Source: Faecalibacterium prausnitzii (GTDB lineage: Bacteria; Bacillota; Clostridia; Oscillospirales; Ruminococcaceae). From it: a DNA stretch of 64,000 nucleotides. Below are positions 51,155-59,557 of the stretch, one piece after another. The DNA lies in assembly GCF_019967995.1 (NCBI RefSeq), contig NZ_CP065377.1:186001-250000 (forward strand), written 5' to 3'. Below the pieces are notes generated by a model. That model did no database searches. It saw nothing but the letters and a program-made list of their open reading frames with translations, and was not told the origin of the DNA. Each line of letters opens with the position of its first letter. Position 1 is the first letter of the stretch. Position numbers and translations under genes: made by a program.

Positions 51155-51877
51155 ATGATCTTTCACATTGCGGTCTGCAGCCCGGATGCGGTGCTGCGGG
51201 GGCGGGTGCAGCGGCACTGCCTTGAATATTATGCCCGCCGGGCCGATGCCTGCATCGTGGAACAGCTGGGGGATGCGGGGGCCCTGCTCCGGAAAGAGGA
51301 CGCGGGCAGCCGGTTTGAGCTGTATCTCATCGAGCTGACAGCGGCAAACCCGGCGGCAGGTCTGCAGGCGGCGGCGCAGCTGCGGCAGCGCGGGGTGCGG
51401 GCACCGCTGGCCTTTCTGGCCCACACGCCTGCCTACGCCTACGAGGCGTTCCGGGTGGATGCGATGCAGTATTTGCAGATCCCCTTCCGGCCCGAACAGC
51501 TCACCGCCCTGCTGGACCGCGCCACCGAGCCGGAGTACGGTCCCGTCATCCCGGTGACAACGGCGACCGGCCTGCGGGCCCTCCCCTTTGCGGACATCGA
51601 GTATCTGGAATGCACCCACCATGTGGTGCATTTCCACCTTGCCAACGGCGAGGATGTGGCCTCGCTCTCGCTGCGGGTGCCCTTCTCCGAAGTGGCGAAG
51701 CCGCTGCTGGCCGACCGGCGCTTTTTGCAGCCCCACCGCTCCTACGTGGTCAACCTGGCGGCGGCATCGCAGCTGTCCGTGGGGGAGCTGTGGATGCGCA
51801 GCGGTGCCCGCGTCCCCATCCCCCGCGGCCGCGAAGCTGCCGTGAGGGCAGCCTTCCGGAAGTTTTTGGAACGGTAA
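51155..51877 (+). CDS. LytTR DNA-binding protein with degenerate receiver
   Basis: A 240-residue response-regulator-like protein. Residues 1-120 have the receiver fold (MIFHIAVCSPDAVLRGRV, RFELYLIELTAANPAAGL, DAMQYLQIPFRPEQL), but the phospho-acceptor Asp is Glu (LIEL) and the conserved Lys (normally YLLKPF) is gone. The rest is a LytTR domain (ALPFADIEYLECTHHVVHFH; FLQPHRSYVVNLAAASQL) that binds promoter DNA. It is likely phosphorylation-independent. No histidine kinase is adjacent. The ATG has a GGAGGAAGG site about 8 nt upstream. Confidence 0.88.
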   Translation: MIFHIAVCSPDAVLRGRVQRHCLEYYARRADACIVEQLGDAGALLRKEDAGSRFELYLIELTAANPAAGLQAAAQLRQRGVRAPLAFLAHTPAYAYEAFRVDAMQYLQIPFRPEQLTALLDRATEPEYGPVIPVTTATGLRALPFADIEYLECTHHVVHFHLANGEDVASLSLRVPFSEVAKPLLADRRFLQPHRSYVVNLAAASQLSVGELWMRSGARVPIPRGREAAVRAAFRKFLER

Positions 51878-51885
51878 ACGATAGA

Positions 51886-51919
51886 AAAGAGGTCTTGTCC
51901 CACGGGCAAGGCCTCTTTT
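51886..51919. terminator. Terminator between the LytTR and HAD genes
   Basis: AAAGAGG and CCTCTTT arms around an imperfect inner stem, then TTTTTG; shared by convergent genes. Confidence 0.8.
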
Positions 51920-51921
51920 TG

Positions 51922-52563
51922 TCAGAACTTCAACTCCGCCCACCGGGTCAAGAACTGGTCGCTGACGCGGCGGAGGGCGGATTCATCGGCGGCGCTGGCG
52001 GCGTCGGCGATGCCGATGACGTAAAAACCTGCGTTGTGGGCGGTGCGGGCCGCGTAGAGGGAATCCTCGCAGACGGCGCAGCGGTGCGGGTCGGTGCCGC
52101 CGAGGCGCTGTAAGGCCGCGAAAAAGACGTCCGGGCGGCTCTTGTGCAGGGGGCCCTGGGCTTCGATGTAGAACTCGAAGCAGTCGTCCACACCCAGGCG
52201 GGTGAGCACTGCTTTGCACTGGTCGCTCCAGGTGTTGGAGCAGATGCACATCCGGGCACCCTCGGCCTTGAGGCGGGCCAGCAGCTCCCGCACACCGGGT
52301 TTTAGCTCCACGGTCTCGTACAGCTCGGCGATGACCGAGCGCATCACGCCGAAGTAGTCTTCCGGCCGCAGGGGCAGCGCGTACTCCCGGATGAGGTACT
52401 GCGCCCCGTCCGCCATGCCCATGCTCAGGAGCGTGGAGCGCAGGTCGGCCCTTGGGGTGCGGCCGTAGCGGCGCAGCAGCGCCAGCGGGGCGTTCTCCCA
52501 CACCGCAGTCATGCTGTCGGTCAGGGTGCCGTCCATATCAAAGATCCATTGGTTGCAGTTCAT
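51922..52563 (-). CDS. HAD family hydrolase, phosphoglucomutase-like
   Basis: A 213-residue HAD phosphatase with the C1 cap of the beta-phosphoglucomutase/phosphoglycolate type. Motif I is FDMDGTLTDS (Asp nucleophile DxD), motif II CICSNTWSDQ, motif III GPLHKSRPDVFF with Lys, and motif IV CEDSLYAARTAHNAG. GAGGAGG is 7 nt before ATG 52563. The substrate cannot be read from the sequence; phosphosugar or glycolate-phosphate are likely. It is transcribed toward the LytTR gene. Confidence 0.88.
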   Translation of the reverse strand: MNCNQWIFDMDGTLTDSMTAVWENAPLALLRRYGRTPRADLRSTLLSMGMADGAQYLIREYALPLRPEDYFGVMRSVIAELYETVELKPGVRELLARLKAEGARMCICSNTWSDQCKAVLTRLGVDDCFEFYIEAQGPLHKSRPDVFFAALQRLGGTDPHRCAVCEDSLYAARTAHNAGFYVIGIADAASAADESALRRVSDQFLTRWAELKF

Positions 52564-52640
52564 GCAGTCCTCCTCACAGTCATAATTTACTAAATTATAC
52601 CACGCTTTTTGTTCCAAAAACAGGGAGAAATTTTTCCGAA

Positions 52641-52653
52641 AATATGGTATACT
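52641..52653 (+). promoter_or_regulatory. Extended -10 of the patatin operon
   Basis: ATATGGTATACTT gives an extended -10 (TGGTATACT) about 45 nt ahead of the start; the -35 is weak. Confidence 0.5.
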
Positions 52654-52692
52654 TTTTGCAGGTTTGAATCGGACGACAAGGAGGCGTATTGG

Positions 52693-53865
52693 ATGGCGCA
52701 GAACGATACCCCCAGAAAGGCGCTGGTGCTTGCCGGCGGCGGGGCCCGCGGCAGCTATCAGGTGGGCGTCTGGCGTGCCCTGACCGAACTCGGCTGGAAC
52801 CCGCAGATCATCACCGGCACCAGTGTGGGCAGCCTGAACGGCGCGATGTTCGCGCTGGACCTGTACGAGACCGCACGGGATATGTGGACCAGCATCCGCA
52901 GCCAGGACGTGATGGAGCTGCCGGAGGAGACCCGGAACCTGACGGAGCTGCACCAGTTCCTGCGGGACGTGGTGCGCGCGGGCGGCATGGATGTCACCCC
53001 GCTGGAAGAGATCGTGGAGCGGGTGCTGGACGAGGACGCGCTGCGCGCCTCGCCCATCCGGTTCGGGCTCGTCACGGTGGAAAAGCGGGGCCTGAAGCCC
53101 CGTGAGCTGCCGCTGGAAGAGATCCCGAAAGGCAAGGTGAAAGATTACCTGCTGGCTTCGGCTGCCTGCTTCCCGGCGCTGCGGGCCAAACAAATCGACG
53201 GGGTGCAGTTTCTGGACGGCGGCTACCGCGACAACATGCCCACAGGGCTGGCCCAGAAAATGGGGGCCGAGGAGCTGGTCTGTGTCGATCTGGAAGGGGT
53301 GGGCATCACCCTGCCCAACCGCACCGGCCTGCCCACCACCATGGTGCGCAGCTATTGGGAGCTTGGCGATATCCTCCACTTTGACCCGGACACCGCCAGA
53401 CGGAACATCGAGCTGGGCTATTACGACACCCTGCGGGCCTTCGGGCGGCTGCGCGGCTGTGCCTATGCGGTGGCGAAGAACGAGCAGACCGCACAGGATG
53501 CGGCCGCATTCCGGCAGCGGTTCGACGCCGTGCAGAAGGCGGTGAAGGCAAAGTACCCGGTGACACTGACGGCAGACCTGGCGCTCAAGCTGGCCAACAT
53601 GCAGGACGCAGAGCTGGCCCCGCTGGAAGCGGCCGCCGAGGACGTGGGCGTGGACCCCACCCGGTATTACACTGTGGAGACGCTGGCAAAGGCGTTTCTG
53701 GAGACCTGTGACCGCACCCGCATCGAGGGGTTTGAACCGCTGTTCGAGGGCAGCGGAAACGCGGCGCAGGCCGCATGGGCAGCGCTGCTGCCCAATACAT
53801 TCCTGCAGGCGCTGGTCTGCCGCACGCTGACTGCGCCTGCCCCGACGGAGGTGACGGAGGAATGA
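52693..53865 (+). CDS. Patatin-like phospholipase
   Basis: A 390-residue patatin-fold lipid hydrolase. The oxyanion GGGARG is at residues 15-20, the nucleophile GTSVG has Ser44, and the catalytic Asp is Asp175 in FLDGGYRDN. No signal peptide. Residues 250-390 add a helical part that I cannot place. AAGGAGG is 8 nt before ATG 52693. Its stop overlaps the start of the EI-like gene (ATGA), so it is translationally coupled to it. Members release fatty acids from lipids, but the exact substrate is unknown. Confidence 0.9.
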   Translation: MAQNDTPRKALVLAGGGARGSYQVGVWRALTELGWNPQIITGTSVGSLNGAMFALDLYETARDMWTSIRSQDVMELPEETRNLTELHQFLRDVVRAGGMDVTPLEEIVERVLDEDALRASPIRFGLVTVEKRGLKPRELPLEEIPKGKVKDYLLASAACFPALRAKQIDGVQFLDGGYRDNMPTGLAQKMGAEELVCVDLEGVGITLPNRTGLPTTMVRSYWELGDILHFDPDTARRNIELGYYDTLRAFGRLRGCAYAVAKNEQTAQDAAAFRQRFDAVQKAVKAKYPVTLTADLALKLANMQDAELAPLEAAAEDVGVDPTRYYTVETLAKAFLETCDRTRIEGFEPLFEGSGNAAQAAWAALLPNTFLQALVCRTLTAPAPTEVTEE

Positions 53866-55475
53866 AAGTCTATCAGGGATATGCCGCCTCGTCCGGCCTG
53901 GTGCTGGGGCAGGTGAGCCGTGTGGAGCGCAGGACCGAGAGCTTCGGCACAGGGCCGTTCAACCCGGACCGGGAACAGCGGCTGCTGGACCGGGCCGTCA
54001 AGACGGCACAGGCCGAGCTGGACTCGATGGCTGAGCGCAGCGGCCCCACCGAACAGGCCATCTTCCTGTTCCAGAGCATGATGCTGGAGGACGAGGGCTT
54101 CATGAACGAAGTCCGGTTCCAGATCAAGGCAGGCGTCGGCGCAGCCGAAGCCGTAGACCGGGCCGGCCGCCGCTATGCCGACCAGCTGGCCCAGATGGAA
54201 GACAACGCCTATATGCAGCTGCGCAGCGTGGACATCCTCGATGCCGCCCGCCGCGTAGTGAACATCCTGACCAACCGCCCCCGCGTCTGGCTGGCGCTGG
54301 ACCACCCCGTCATCCTGGCGGCAGAGGTGCTCATGCCGAGCGACCTGTTCAGTGTGCCCGCCGGAATGATCCTGGGCATCATCACGGCAGAAGGCAACAA
54401 GCAGAGCCATGCGGCCATTATTGCGCGGGCCATGCACATCCCCGGCATCGTGCAGGTGGGCAGCGATTTTCTGAACGACTGCGACGGCCGCACGGCCATC
54501 CTGGACGCCGACAACGGCGAGTGCATCCTCGACCCGGATGCCGTCACCCGCCAGCAGGCGATGTCCCGCATCTGCGAGAAGCAGTGGGAGAACGAGGAGA
54601 TGAACCGCGTCTGCGCGCTGCCGTGCCGGACGAAGGACGGCCAGCCCTTTGAGCTGCTGGCCAACTGCTTCGGGCAGGAGGACATCGAAACGGCGCGGCA
54701 GTCCGGCGCGTCCGGCGTGGGTCTGCTGCGCAGCGGTTACATGATGCTGCCGGGCCGCCCGGTGGACGAGCAGGAGCAGTATGTGTTCTATCACTCCTGC
54801 CTGGCGGCGGCAAAGGGCGGGGTGGTCACGGTGCGCACCTTTGATTTTGGTGCAGACCGCACCATGGCCGACGCCCATCAGGGGCCGGAGTCCTCCAAGC
54901 TGGGCCTGCGGGGCATCCGCAGCAGCCTGCGCCGCCCCCATCAGTTCGAGACCCAGATCTGTGCGCTGTTCCGTGCGGCGGCAGACGGCCCGCTGCGGGT
55001 GATGTTCCCGATGGTGACCAATCTGGAAGACTGGGACGAAGCCATGAAGCTGGTGGAGCACTGCCGCCAGCACCTGCGGGAGCGGGGGGAGCGCTTCAAC
55101 GAGAAGATGCCTTTCGGCGTCATGCTCAGCGTGCCGTCGGCCTGCCTGACAGCGGAAGAATTTGTGGCCCACGGGTGTGAGTTCTTCGTCATTGAGACAA
55201 ACGATCTCATCCAGTATACCCATGCCGTGGACCGCGACCTCTCCATCGCCGAGCGCTACTACCGCCCGGCCAGCCACGCGATGAAAAAGCTCATCGCCAT
55301 GGTCGTGGAGGCGGCGGACGCAGGCCAGATCCCCGTGACCATCTGCGGCCTGGCCGTCGGCAACCCGGCCAACACCGTGCAGTACCTGAAACTCGGCCTG
55401 CGCAGCTTCTCCGTGAGCCCGCAGAGCCTCATCAGCGTGAAGCGCGCGCTGCTGGAGGCGGACAGCCGGGATTGA
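53862..55475 (+). CDS. PEP-utilising protein, divergent EI paralogue
   Basis: A 537-residue protein with the PTS enzyme I architecture. The phospho-histidine is in NKQSHAAIIARAM (His183), the PEP barrel has GASGVGLLR, VRTFDFGADRT, KLGLRGIRSSL, IETNDLIQYTHAVDRD and the active Cys in TICGLAVGNP (Cys495). Compared with EI, the first metal ligand (Glu in V-M-x-E-x-P) is Ser423 in GVMLSVPSA, FDFGADRT replaces DxGGDK, and the CGE of EI is CGL. So it may bind PEP poorly or act on another partner. No HPr is near. Translation is coupled to the patatin gene. Confidence 0.85.
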   Translation: MKVYQGYAASSGLVLGQVSRVERRTESFGTGPFNPDREQRLLDRAVKTAQAELDSMAERSGPTEQAIFLFQSMMLEDEGFMNEVRFQIKAGVGAAEAVDRAGRRYADQLAQMEDNAYMQLRSVDILDAARRVVNILTNRPRVWLALDHPVILAAEVLMPSDLFSVPAGMILGIITAEGNKQSHAAIIARAMHIPGIVQVGSDFLNDCDGRTAILDADNGECILDPDAVTRQQAMSRICEKQWENEEMNRVCALPCRTKDGQPFELLANCFGQEDIETARQSGASGVGLLRSGYMMLPGRPVDEQEQYVFYHSCLAAAKGGVVTVRTFDFGADRTMADAHQGPESSKLGLRGIRSSLRRPHQFETQICALFRAAADGPLRVMFPMVTNLEDWDEAMKLVEHCRQHLRERGERFNEKMPFGVMLSVPSACLTAEEFVAHGCEFFVIETNDLIQYTHAVDRDLSIAERYYRPASHAMKKLIAMVVEAADAGQIPVTICGLAVGNPANTVQYLKLGLRSFSVSPQSLISVKRALLEADSRD

Positions 55476-55529
55476 CAAAAATCTGATCCGTGTTCCATTG
55501 TACTTGCGGTGCCCTTTCGGCATACAAAA

Positions 55530-55571
55530 CACCCCATGTGTTAGACAGTATACTGTCTAACACATGGGGTG
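55530..55571. repeat. 42-bp perfect palindrome
   Basis: CACCCCATGTGTTAGACAGTA is followed at once by its exact reverse complement, with no spacer. It sits between the convergent EI-like and cyclophilin genes. On the minus strand it is followed by TTTTGTATG, so it may end the cyclophilin transcript, but the length and exactness go beyond a normal terminator. Confidence 0.9.
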
Positions 55572-55612
55572 AAGTTCGCCCTGCGGCGGAAAGCTCTTTT
55601 TCAGATCGTGAT

Positions 55613-56089
55613 TCAGCCCTCGATGAGCTCGACGGTCTTCATCCGGACCGGGGTCTTGGGCTTGTCGTTCCAGTCGGTGGCGACTGCAGCGATCTTGTCC
55701 ACCACGTCCATACCGGCCACGACCTTGCCGAATGCGGCATACTGGCCGTCCAGATGGGGGGCATCCTGGTGCATGATGAAGAACTGGCTGCCGGCGCTGT
55801 TCGGGCTCATGCTGCGGGCCATGCTGATGACGCCGCGGGTGTGCTTGATCGGGTTGTTGACGCCATTGGCAGCAAACTCACCCTTGATGCTCCAGCCGGG
55901 GCCGCCGGTGCCGTTGCCCAGCGGGCAACCGCCCTGGATCATAAAGCCGGGGATGACGCGGTGGAAGGTCAGGCCGTTGTAAAAGCCCTGACCGACCAGC
56001 TTCTTGAAATTCTCACAGGTGAGAGGGGCGGCTTCCTCATTCAGCTCAATGTCGATGACGCCGCCGTCTTCCATAGTAATGCGAACCAT
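55613..56089 (-). CDS. Cyclophilin-type peptidyl-prolyl isomerase
   Basis: A 158-residue cytosolic cyclophilin. The catalytic barrel has FYNGLTFHRVIPGFMIQGG (Arg), FAANGVNN, ISMARSMSPNSAGSQFFIMHQDAPHLDG (Gln-Phe) and AFGKVVAGMDVVDKI. No signal peptide. AAGGAG is about 10 nt before the ATG at 56089. It speeds cis-trans isomerisation of proline bonds. An upstream sigma-A promoter is seen at 56164-56191. Full length. Confidence 0.93.
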   Translation of the reverse strand: MVRITMEDGGVIDIELNEEAAPLTCENFKKLVGQGFYNGLTFHRVIPGFMIQGGCPLGNGTGGPGWSIKGEFAANGVNNPIKHTRGVISMARSMSPNSAGSQFFIMHQDAPHLDGQYAAFGKVVAGMDVVDKIAAVATDWNDKPKTPVRMKTVELIEG

Positions 56090-56163
56090 ACTGTTCCAAT
56101 GCTCCTTTATCTTGGCCCCTCAGCGGGGCATTTGCGGCAGAAGTTCTGCCAGAATCCTCTTAT

Positions 56164-56191
56164 AGTATACCATACCTTTTGGCTTGTGCAA
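56164..56191 (-). promoter_or_regulatory. Promoter of the cyclophilin gene
   Basis: Minus strand: TTGCAC, 16-nt spacer, TATACT preceded by ATGG (extended -10). Confidence 0.7.
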
Positions 56192-56284
56192 CGGCACAGT
56201 TGCAACGTTTTTGTGAATTTGGGGGTGATTTTTATGATTTCCCGTCAAAAAGGGCCGGCCGCCTGCGTTTTGGACACAGCGCCT

Positions 56285-57292
56285 TCAATGATAAAACGTA
56301 TCAAAATTGACCTGCCGATAGAACCGCTGCTGGAGCTGGTCGAAGCTCTCGCAGTTCTGGGCCAGCAGCCACATCACCTTTGTGACGACGGCTTCGATGG
56401 TCATGTCGTGGGCTTCCAGGAAGCGGAACCGGTTCCGGACCCGCTTGCCGACCTCGTAAATGCCCACATCGCTGCCCTCGTAGGTGACCTGTGTGGTTAA
56501 GATCAGGATCTTGCGGGTCTTGTCGTAATCGCCCAGATTCTCTGCAAAAGCGTCCATGAGCCGCTGCGGGATGCCGCCTACGCCGAAGCTTTCCACAATG
56601 ACGCAGTCGTATTGTTGAAAAATGGCCGGGATGAGCTCCGGGCCAAGGCCGGGCGTCAGCTTGAGCAGAAAGACCTTGGGGTTCAGCGCCCGGCCAAACT
56701 CCACCGGGCCGGTGGGCCAAGGCGAGGGGATATACCGCACCAGCCGGTCGCCCTGCACCAGCGCCAACGCCGGGAAGTTGACCGACGCAAAGGCATCGTA
56801 GCTGATGGTCTTGTTCTTCTTGGCGCGGGTGCCCGCGATGACATGCCCGCCGAACACCACCATCACGCCCCGGCTGCCGGGGTCCAGCGCGCAGATGACG
56901 CTGTCGCGCAGGTTTTTCTTCGCATCGGTGATCTCGTTGGAGATGGGCTGCTGCGCACCGGTGAGGATGATCGGCTTGTCCGCATTCTGGATGAGGTAGG
57001 ACAGCGCCGCCGCCGAATAGGCCAGCGTATCGGTGCCGTGGCAGATGATGAAGCCATCGTAGAGCGCATAATTCTCCTGCACGGCCCGCGCCATCAGCAG
57101 CCAGTGTTCGGGGCCGAGGTCTGTGCTGTCGATGCTGCACAGCGCCAGCGTCTCCGGGCAGCACAGCTCGTTCAGTTCCGGCAGATGGGCCAGCAGTTCC
57201 TCGCTGGTCAGAACGGGCCGCAGCCCCTGTGCGGTGCGCACACTGGCGATGGTGCCGCCGGTGGTGATAAAAAGCAAACGCTGCTTGGACAT
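56285..57292 (-). CDS. Type I L-asparaginase
   Basis: A 335-residue cytosolic asparaginase. The two catalytic threonines lie in FITTGGTIASVRT and ICHGTDTLAYSAAAL; TGAQQPISNEITDAKKNL is the Lys/Asp region. There is no signal peptide, so it is the intracellular AnsA form. It cuts Asn to Asp and ammonia. The ATG at 57292 starts MSKQRLLF. The gene is transcribed alone. AnsA-type proteins are often controlled by substrate cooperativity, which the sequence does not show. Confidence 0.92.
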   Translation of the reverse strand: MSKQRLLFITTGGTIASVRTAQGLRPVLTSEELLAHLPELNELCCPETLALCSIDSTDLGPEHWLLMARAVQENYALYDGFIICHGTDTLAYSAAALSYLIQNADKPIILTGAQQPISNEITDAKKNLRDSVICALDPGSRGVMVVFGGHVIAGTRAKKNKTISYDAFASVNFPALALVQGDRLVRYIPSPWPTGPVEFGRALNPKVFLLKLTPGLGPELIPAIFQQYDCVIVESFGVGGIPQRLMDAFAENLGDYDKTRKILILTTQVTYEGSDVGIYEVGKRVRNRFRFLEAHDMTIEAVVTKVMWLLAQNCESFDQLQQRFYRQVNFDTFYH

Positions 57293-57434
57293 GTTCGGTG
57301 CCTCCCTGGGTCAAATTCAGTCGATTCAGTATAACACACTCGGCCCCGGATGAAAAGTGTGCAGTTTTGAGACCTGGTCACAGATTTTTGCGGGAAAAGG
57401 TGTATACTAGAAGAAAAACTTCAGGAGGCTTCCC

Positions 57435-58292
57435 ATGCCCAACATCGTCATCATCGGTTCCGGCCCGGCCGGCGTGTCGGCCGCTCTGTACACGGCCCGC
57501 GCAGGGGTCGAAACGACCGTTCTCACCAAAGGGCCCGGCGCACTGGACCGCGCCGCACACATCCAGAACTACTACGGCTTTGCTGCGCCCATCTCCGGTG
57601 CCGAACTGGAACGCCGGGGCATCGAAGGGGCCAGAGCGCTGGGGGTGCAGTTCGTTACCACCGAGGCCGTGGGCCTGACTTACACCGACAAACTCACCGT
57701 CGAGACGCTGGCGGGCGAGTTCCCCGCCGATGCCGTCATCCTGGCCACCGGCGCTTCCCGCGCCGCGCCGAAGATCCCCGGTCTGGCAGGGCTGGAAGGC
57801 CATGGCGTGAGCTGCTGCGCCACCTGCGACGCCTTTTTCTACCGGGGAAAGGATGTGGCGGTGCTGGGCAGCGGCGAATATGCCCTGCATGAGGTACAGG
57901 CCCTTCTGCCGTTGGTAAAGAGCGTCACCCTCCTGACCAACGGGGCCCCGCTGACGGCACAGTTCCCGCCGGAGGTGACAGTCTGCCCCGAAACAGTGGA
58001 CGCCATCCTCGGCGAACAGACCGTCACCGGTGTGCAGCTGAACGGCGGCCGACAGGTGCCCCTGTCCGGCGTGTTCGTGGCGCTGGGCGTGGCGGGCAGC
58101 ACGGCGCTGGCCCGCAAGCTGGGGGCCGAAGTCGAAGGGAACCGCATCGTCGTGGATGAGAAGATGCAGACCACCCTGCCCGGCCTCTACGCCGCCGGGG
58201 ACTGCACCGGCGGGCTGCTGCAGGTCGCCAAGGCTGTTTATGAGGGAGCACTTGCAGGCACCGAAGCTGCCAAAGCGGTGCGGAAAGGATAA
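57435..58292 (+). CDS. Thioredoxin-reductase-like flavoprotein
   Basis: A 285-residue FAD protein of the thioredoxin reductase fold. FAD motif GSGPAG (8-13), redox-active CATC in GVSCCATCDAFFYRGK, and C-terminal FAD motif YAAGDCTGG. The pyridine nucleotide site is changed: GSGEYALHE replaces GGGDSA, and the HRR pair that binds the NADPH phosphate is missing (VTLLTNGAPL). So it may use NADH or another donor. A CAGGAGG site precedes the ATG. The next gene is a Crp-like regulator 4 nt downstream. Confidence 0.88.
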   Translation: MPNIVIIGSGPAGVSAALYTARAGVETTVLTKGPGALDRAAHIQNYYGFAAPISGAELERRGIEGARALGVQFVTTEAVGLTYTDKLTVETLAGEFPADAVILATGASRAAPKIPGLAGLEGHGVSCCATCDAFFYRGKDVAVLGSGEYALHEVQALLPLVKSVTLLTNGAPLTAQFPPEVTVCPETVDAILGEQTVTGVQLNGGRQVPLSGVFVALGVAGSTALARKLGAEVEGNRIVVDEKMQTTLPGLYAAGDCTGGLLQVAKAVYEGALAGTEAAKAVRKG

Positions 58293-58296
58293 CACC

Positions 58297-58992
58297 ATGT
58301 CCGATGTGCAAAATACTCCGGTCAACCGGAACTGTCTGGCCTGCGCTTTCCCATTCTGGGACCAGCTCACGCCGGAGGAACAGGCGCAGCTCTGCCGCTT
58401 CACCCGACCGGTACGCTACCGGAAAGGGGAGCGGGTCCACAGTCCGGTCGAGAACTGCGTGGGCATCCTGCTGCTGCGGTCGGGTCAGCTGCGGGCCTAT
58501 CTGCTCTCGGAAGATGGGCGGGACATCACGCTCTACCGGCTGTTTCCCGGCGAAGTCTGCATCCTGTCGGCATCCTGCGTGATGGATTCCGTCAACTTTG
58601 ACCTGTACATTGATGCCGAGGAGGACACCGAGGCCTACTGCATCGGCGCAGGCGTGTTCCGCCAGCTGATGCAGCAGAACGTCCATGTCCGCTGCTACGC
58701 CTACCAGATGACCGCCGAGCGCTTCTCCGACACCATGTGGACCATGCAGCAGATCCTGTTCATGAGCGCCGACCGGCGGCTGGCCATCTTCCTCACCGAT
58801 GAGCTGGCCAAGACCGGCGGCACGGATGTCCGCATGACCCACGACCAGATCGCCCGCTACATGGGCTCCGCCCGCGAGGTCGTCAGCCGCCTGCTGAAAT
58901 ACTTTGCCGGGGAGGGCCTTGTCCGCCTTTACCGCGGCGGCGTCACCGTACTGGACAAAGAACGGCTGAAGCAGATCGCCAACGGCACATAA
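58297..58992 (+). CDS. Crp/Fnr family transcriptional regulator
   Basis: A 231-residue Crp/Fnr protein. The N-terminal beta-barrel sensor (VRYRKGERVHSPVENCVGIL; LSEDGRDITLYRLFPGEVCI) precedes a C-terminal winged HTH (VRMTHDQIARYMGSAREVVSRLLKYF; YRGGVTVLDKERL). A few Cys (CLACAF near the start) could suggest redox or metal sensing, but the full FNR cluster pattern is absent. It starts 4 nt after the flavoprotein, so it may be in a redox-linked operon. Confidence 0.9.
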   Translation: MSDVQNTPVNRNCLACAFPFWDQLTPEEQAQLCRFTRPVRYRKGERVHSPVENCVGILLLRSGQLRAYLLSEDGRDITLYRLFPGEVCILSASCVMDSVNFDLYIDAEEDTEAYCIGAGVFRQLMQQNVHVRCYAYQMTAERFSDTMWTMQQILFMSADRRLAIFLTDELAKTGGTDVRMTHDQIARYMGSAREVVSRLLKYFAGEGLVRLYRGGVTVLDKERLKQIANGT

Positions 58993-58999
58993 AACGCAT

Positions 59000-59040
59000 C
59001 AAAAAAGGACGTCTCATCCTGCGACGAGACGTCCTTTTTT
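59000..59040 (+). terminator. Terminator of the flavoprotein-Crp operon
   Basis: AAAAAAGGACGTCTC and GAGACGTCCTTTTTT form an almost perfect stem with A and T runs; also usable by the minus-strand gene. Confidence 0.92.
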
Positions 59041-59053
59041 ATCGTTCACGATC

Positions 59054-59521
59054 TCAGCTCTTGCAGCCAGATTCCTCTTCCACGCCGGTGAAATCGCTGG
59101 CCTCAGCGATCTTGGTGACGTCGAACTTGCCCGTCTCATCCTTGGGGGCGACGGCGGGGCCGGCCTCCACCGGATTCACGGGTGCTTCTTCGGCCACAGA
59201 CTTTTCCTCGGCCGTCTCCGGCTGTGCAGCGGGAGCCTCCGGCTCTTCGGATGCCTTTTCCTCGGATGCCTTTTCCTCGGATGCCTTCTCGAAGGCCGGG
59301 GGCCATGCGTCGCCCGGCTCAGCGGTCCTGGCCTCGCCTTCGGCGTAGGCTTCGGCTGCCTTGGCGGCCTCTGCGGGGTCCTTTTCAGCCTCTTCGGGGA
59401 ACTCCACCTCTTCGACGTGGAGCGGGCCCTTGTCGTTCAGAACTTTGTCCAGCACCACGATGGCGGCACCGGTGGCGGCGACGGCAGCAGCCGCGCCCAG
59501 AACGCGAAACAACGTTTTCAT
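59054..59521 (-). CDS. Acidic membrane-anchored hypothetical protein
   Basis: A 155-residue protein with one N-terminal membrane helix (LGAAAAVAATGAAIVVLDKVL) and an extended Ala/Glu/Pro-rich outer or inner part with three KASEE repeats. It ends GCKS. Composition suggests a disordered acidic tail that could bind cations. It lies 36 nt after the second CobW gene and on the same strand, so it may belong to the metal-handling operon. AAGGAGG is 8 nt ahead of the ATG. No family recognised. Confidence 0.65.
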   Translation of the reverse strand: MKTLFRVLGAAAAVAATGAAIVVLDKVLNDKGPLHVEEVEFPEEAEKDPAEAAKAAEAYAEGEARTAEPGDAWPPAFEKASEEKASEEKASEEPEAPAAQPETAEEKSVAEEAPVNPVEAGPAVAPKDETGKFDVTKIAEASDFTGVEEESGCKS

Positions 59522-59557
59522 GGTGAGATCCTCCTTGATGTGATTTCAGTGTGCGGG

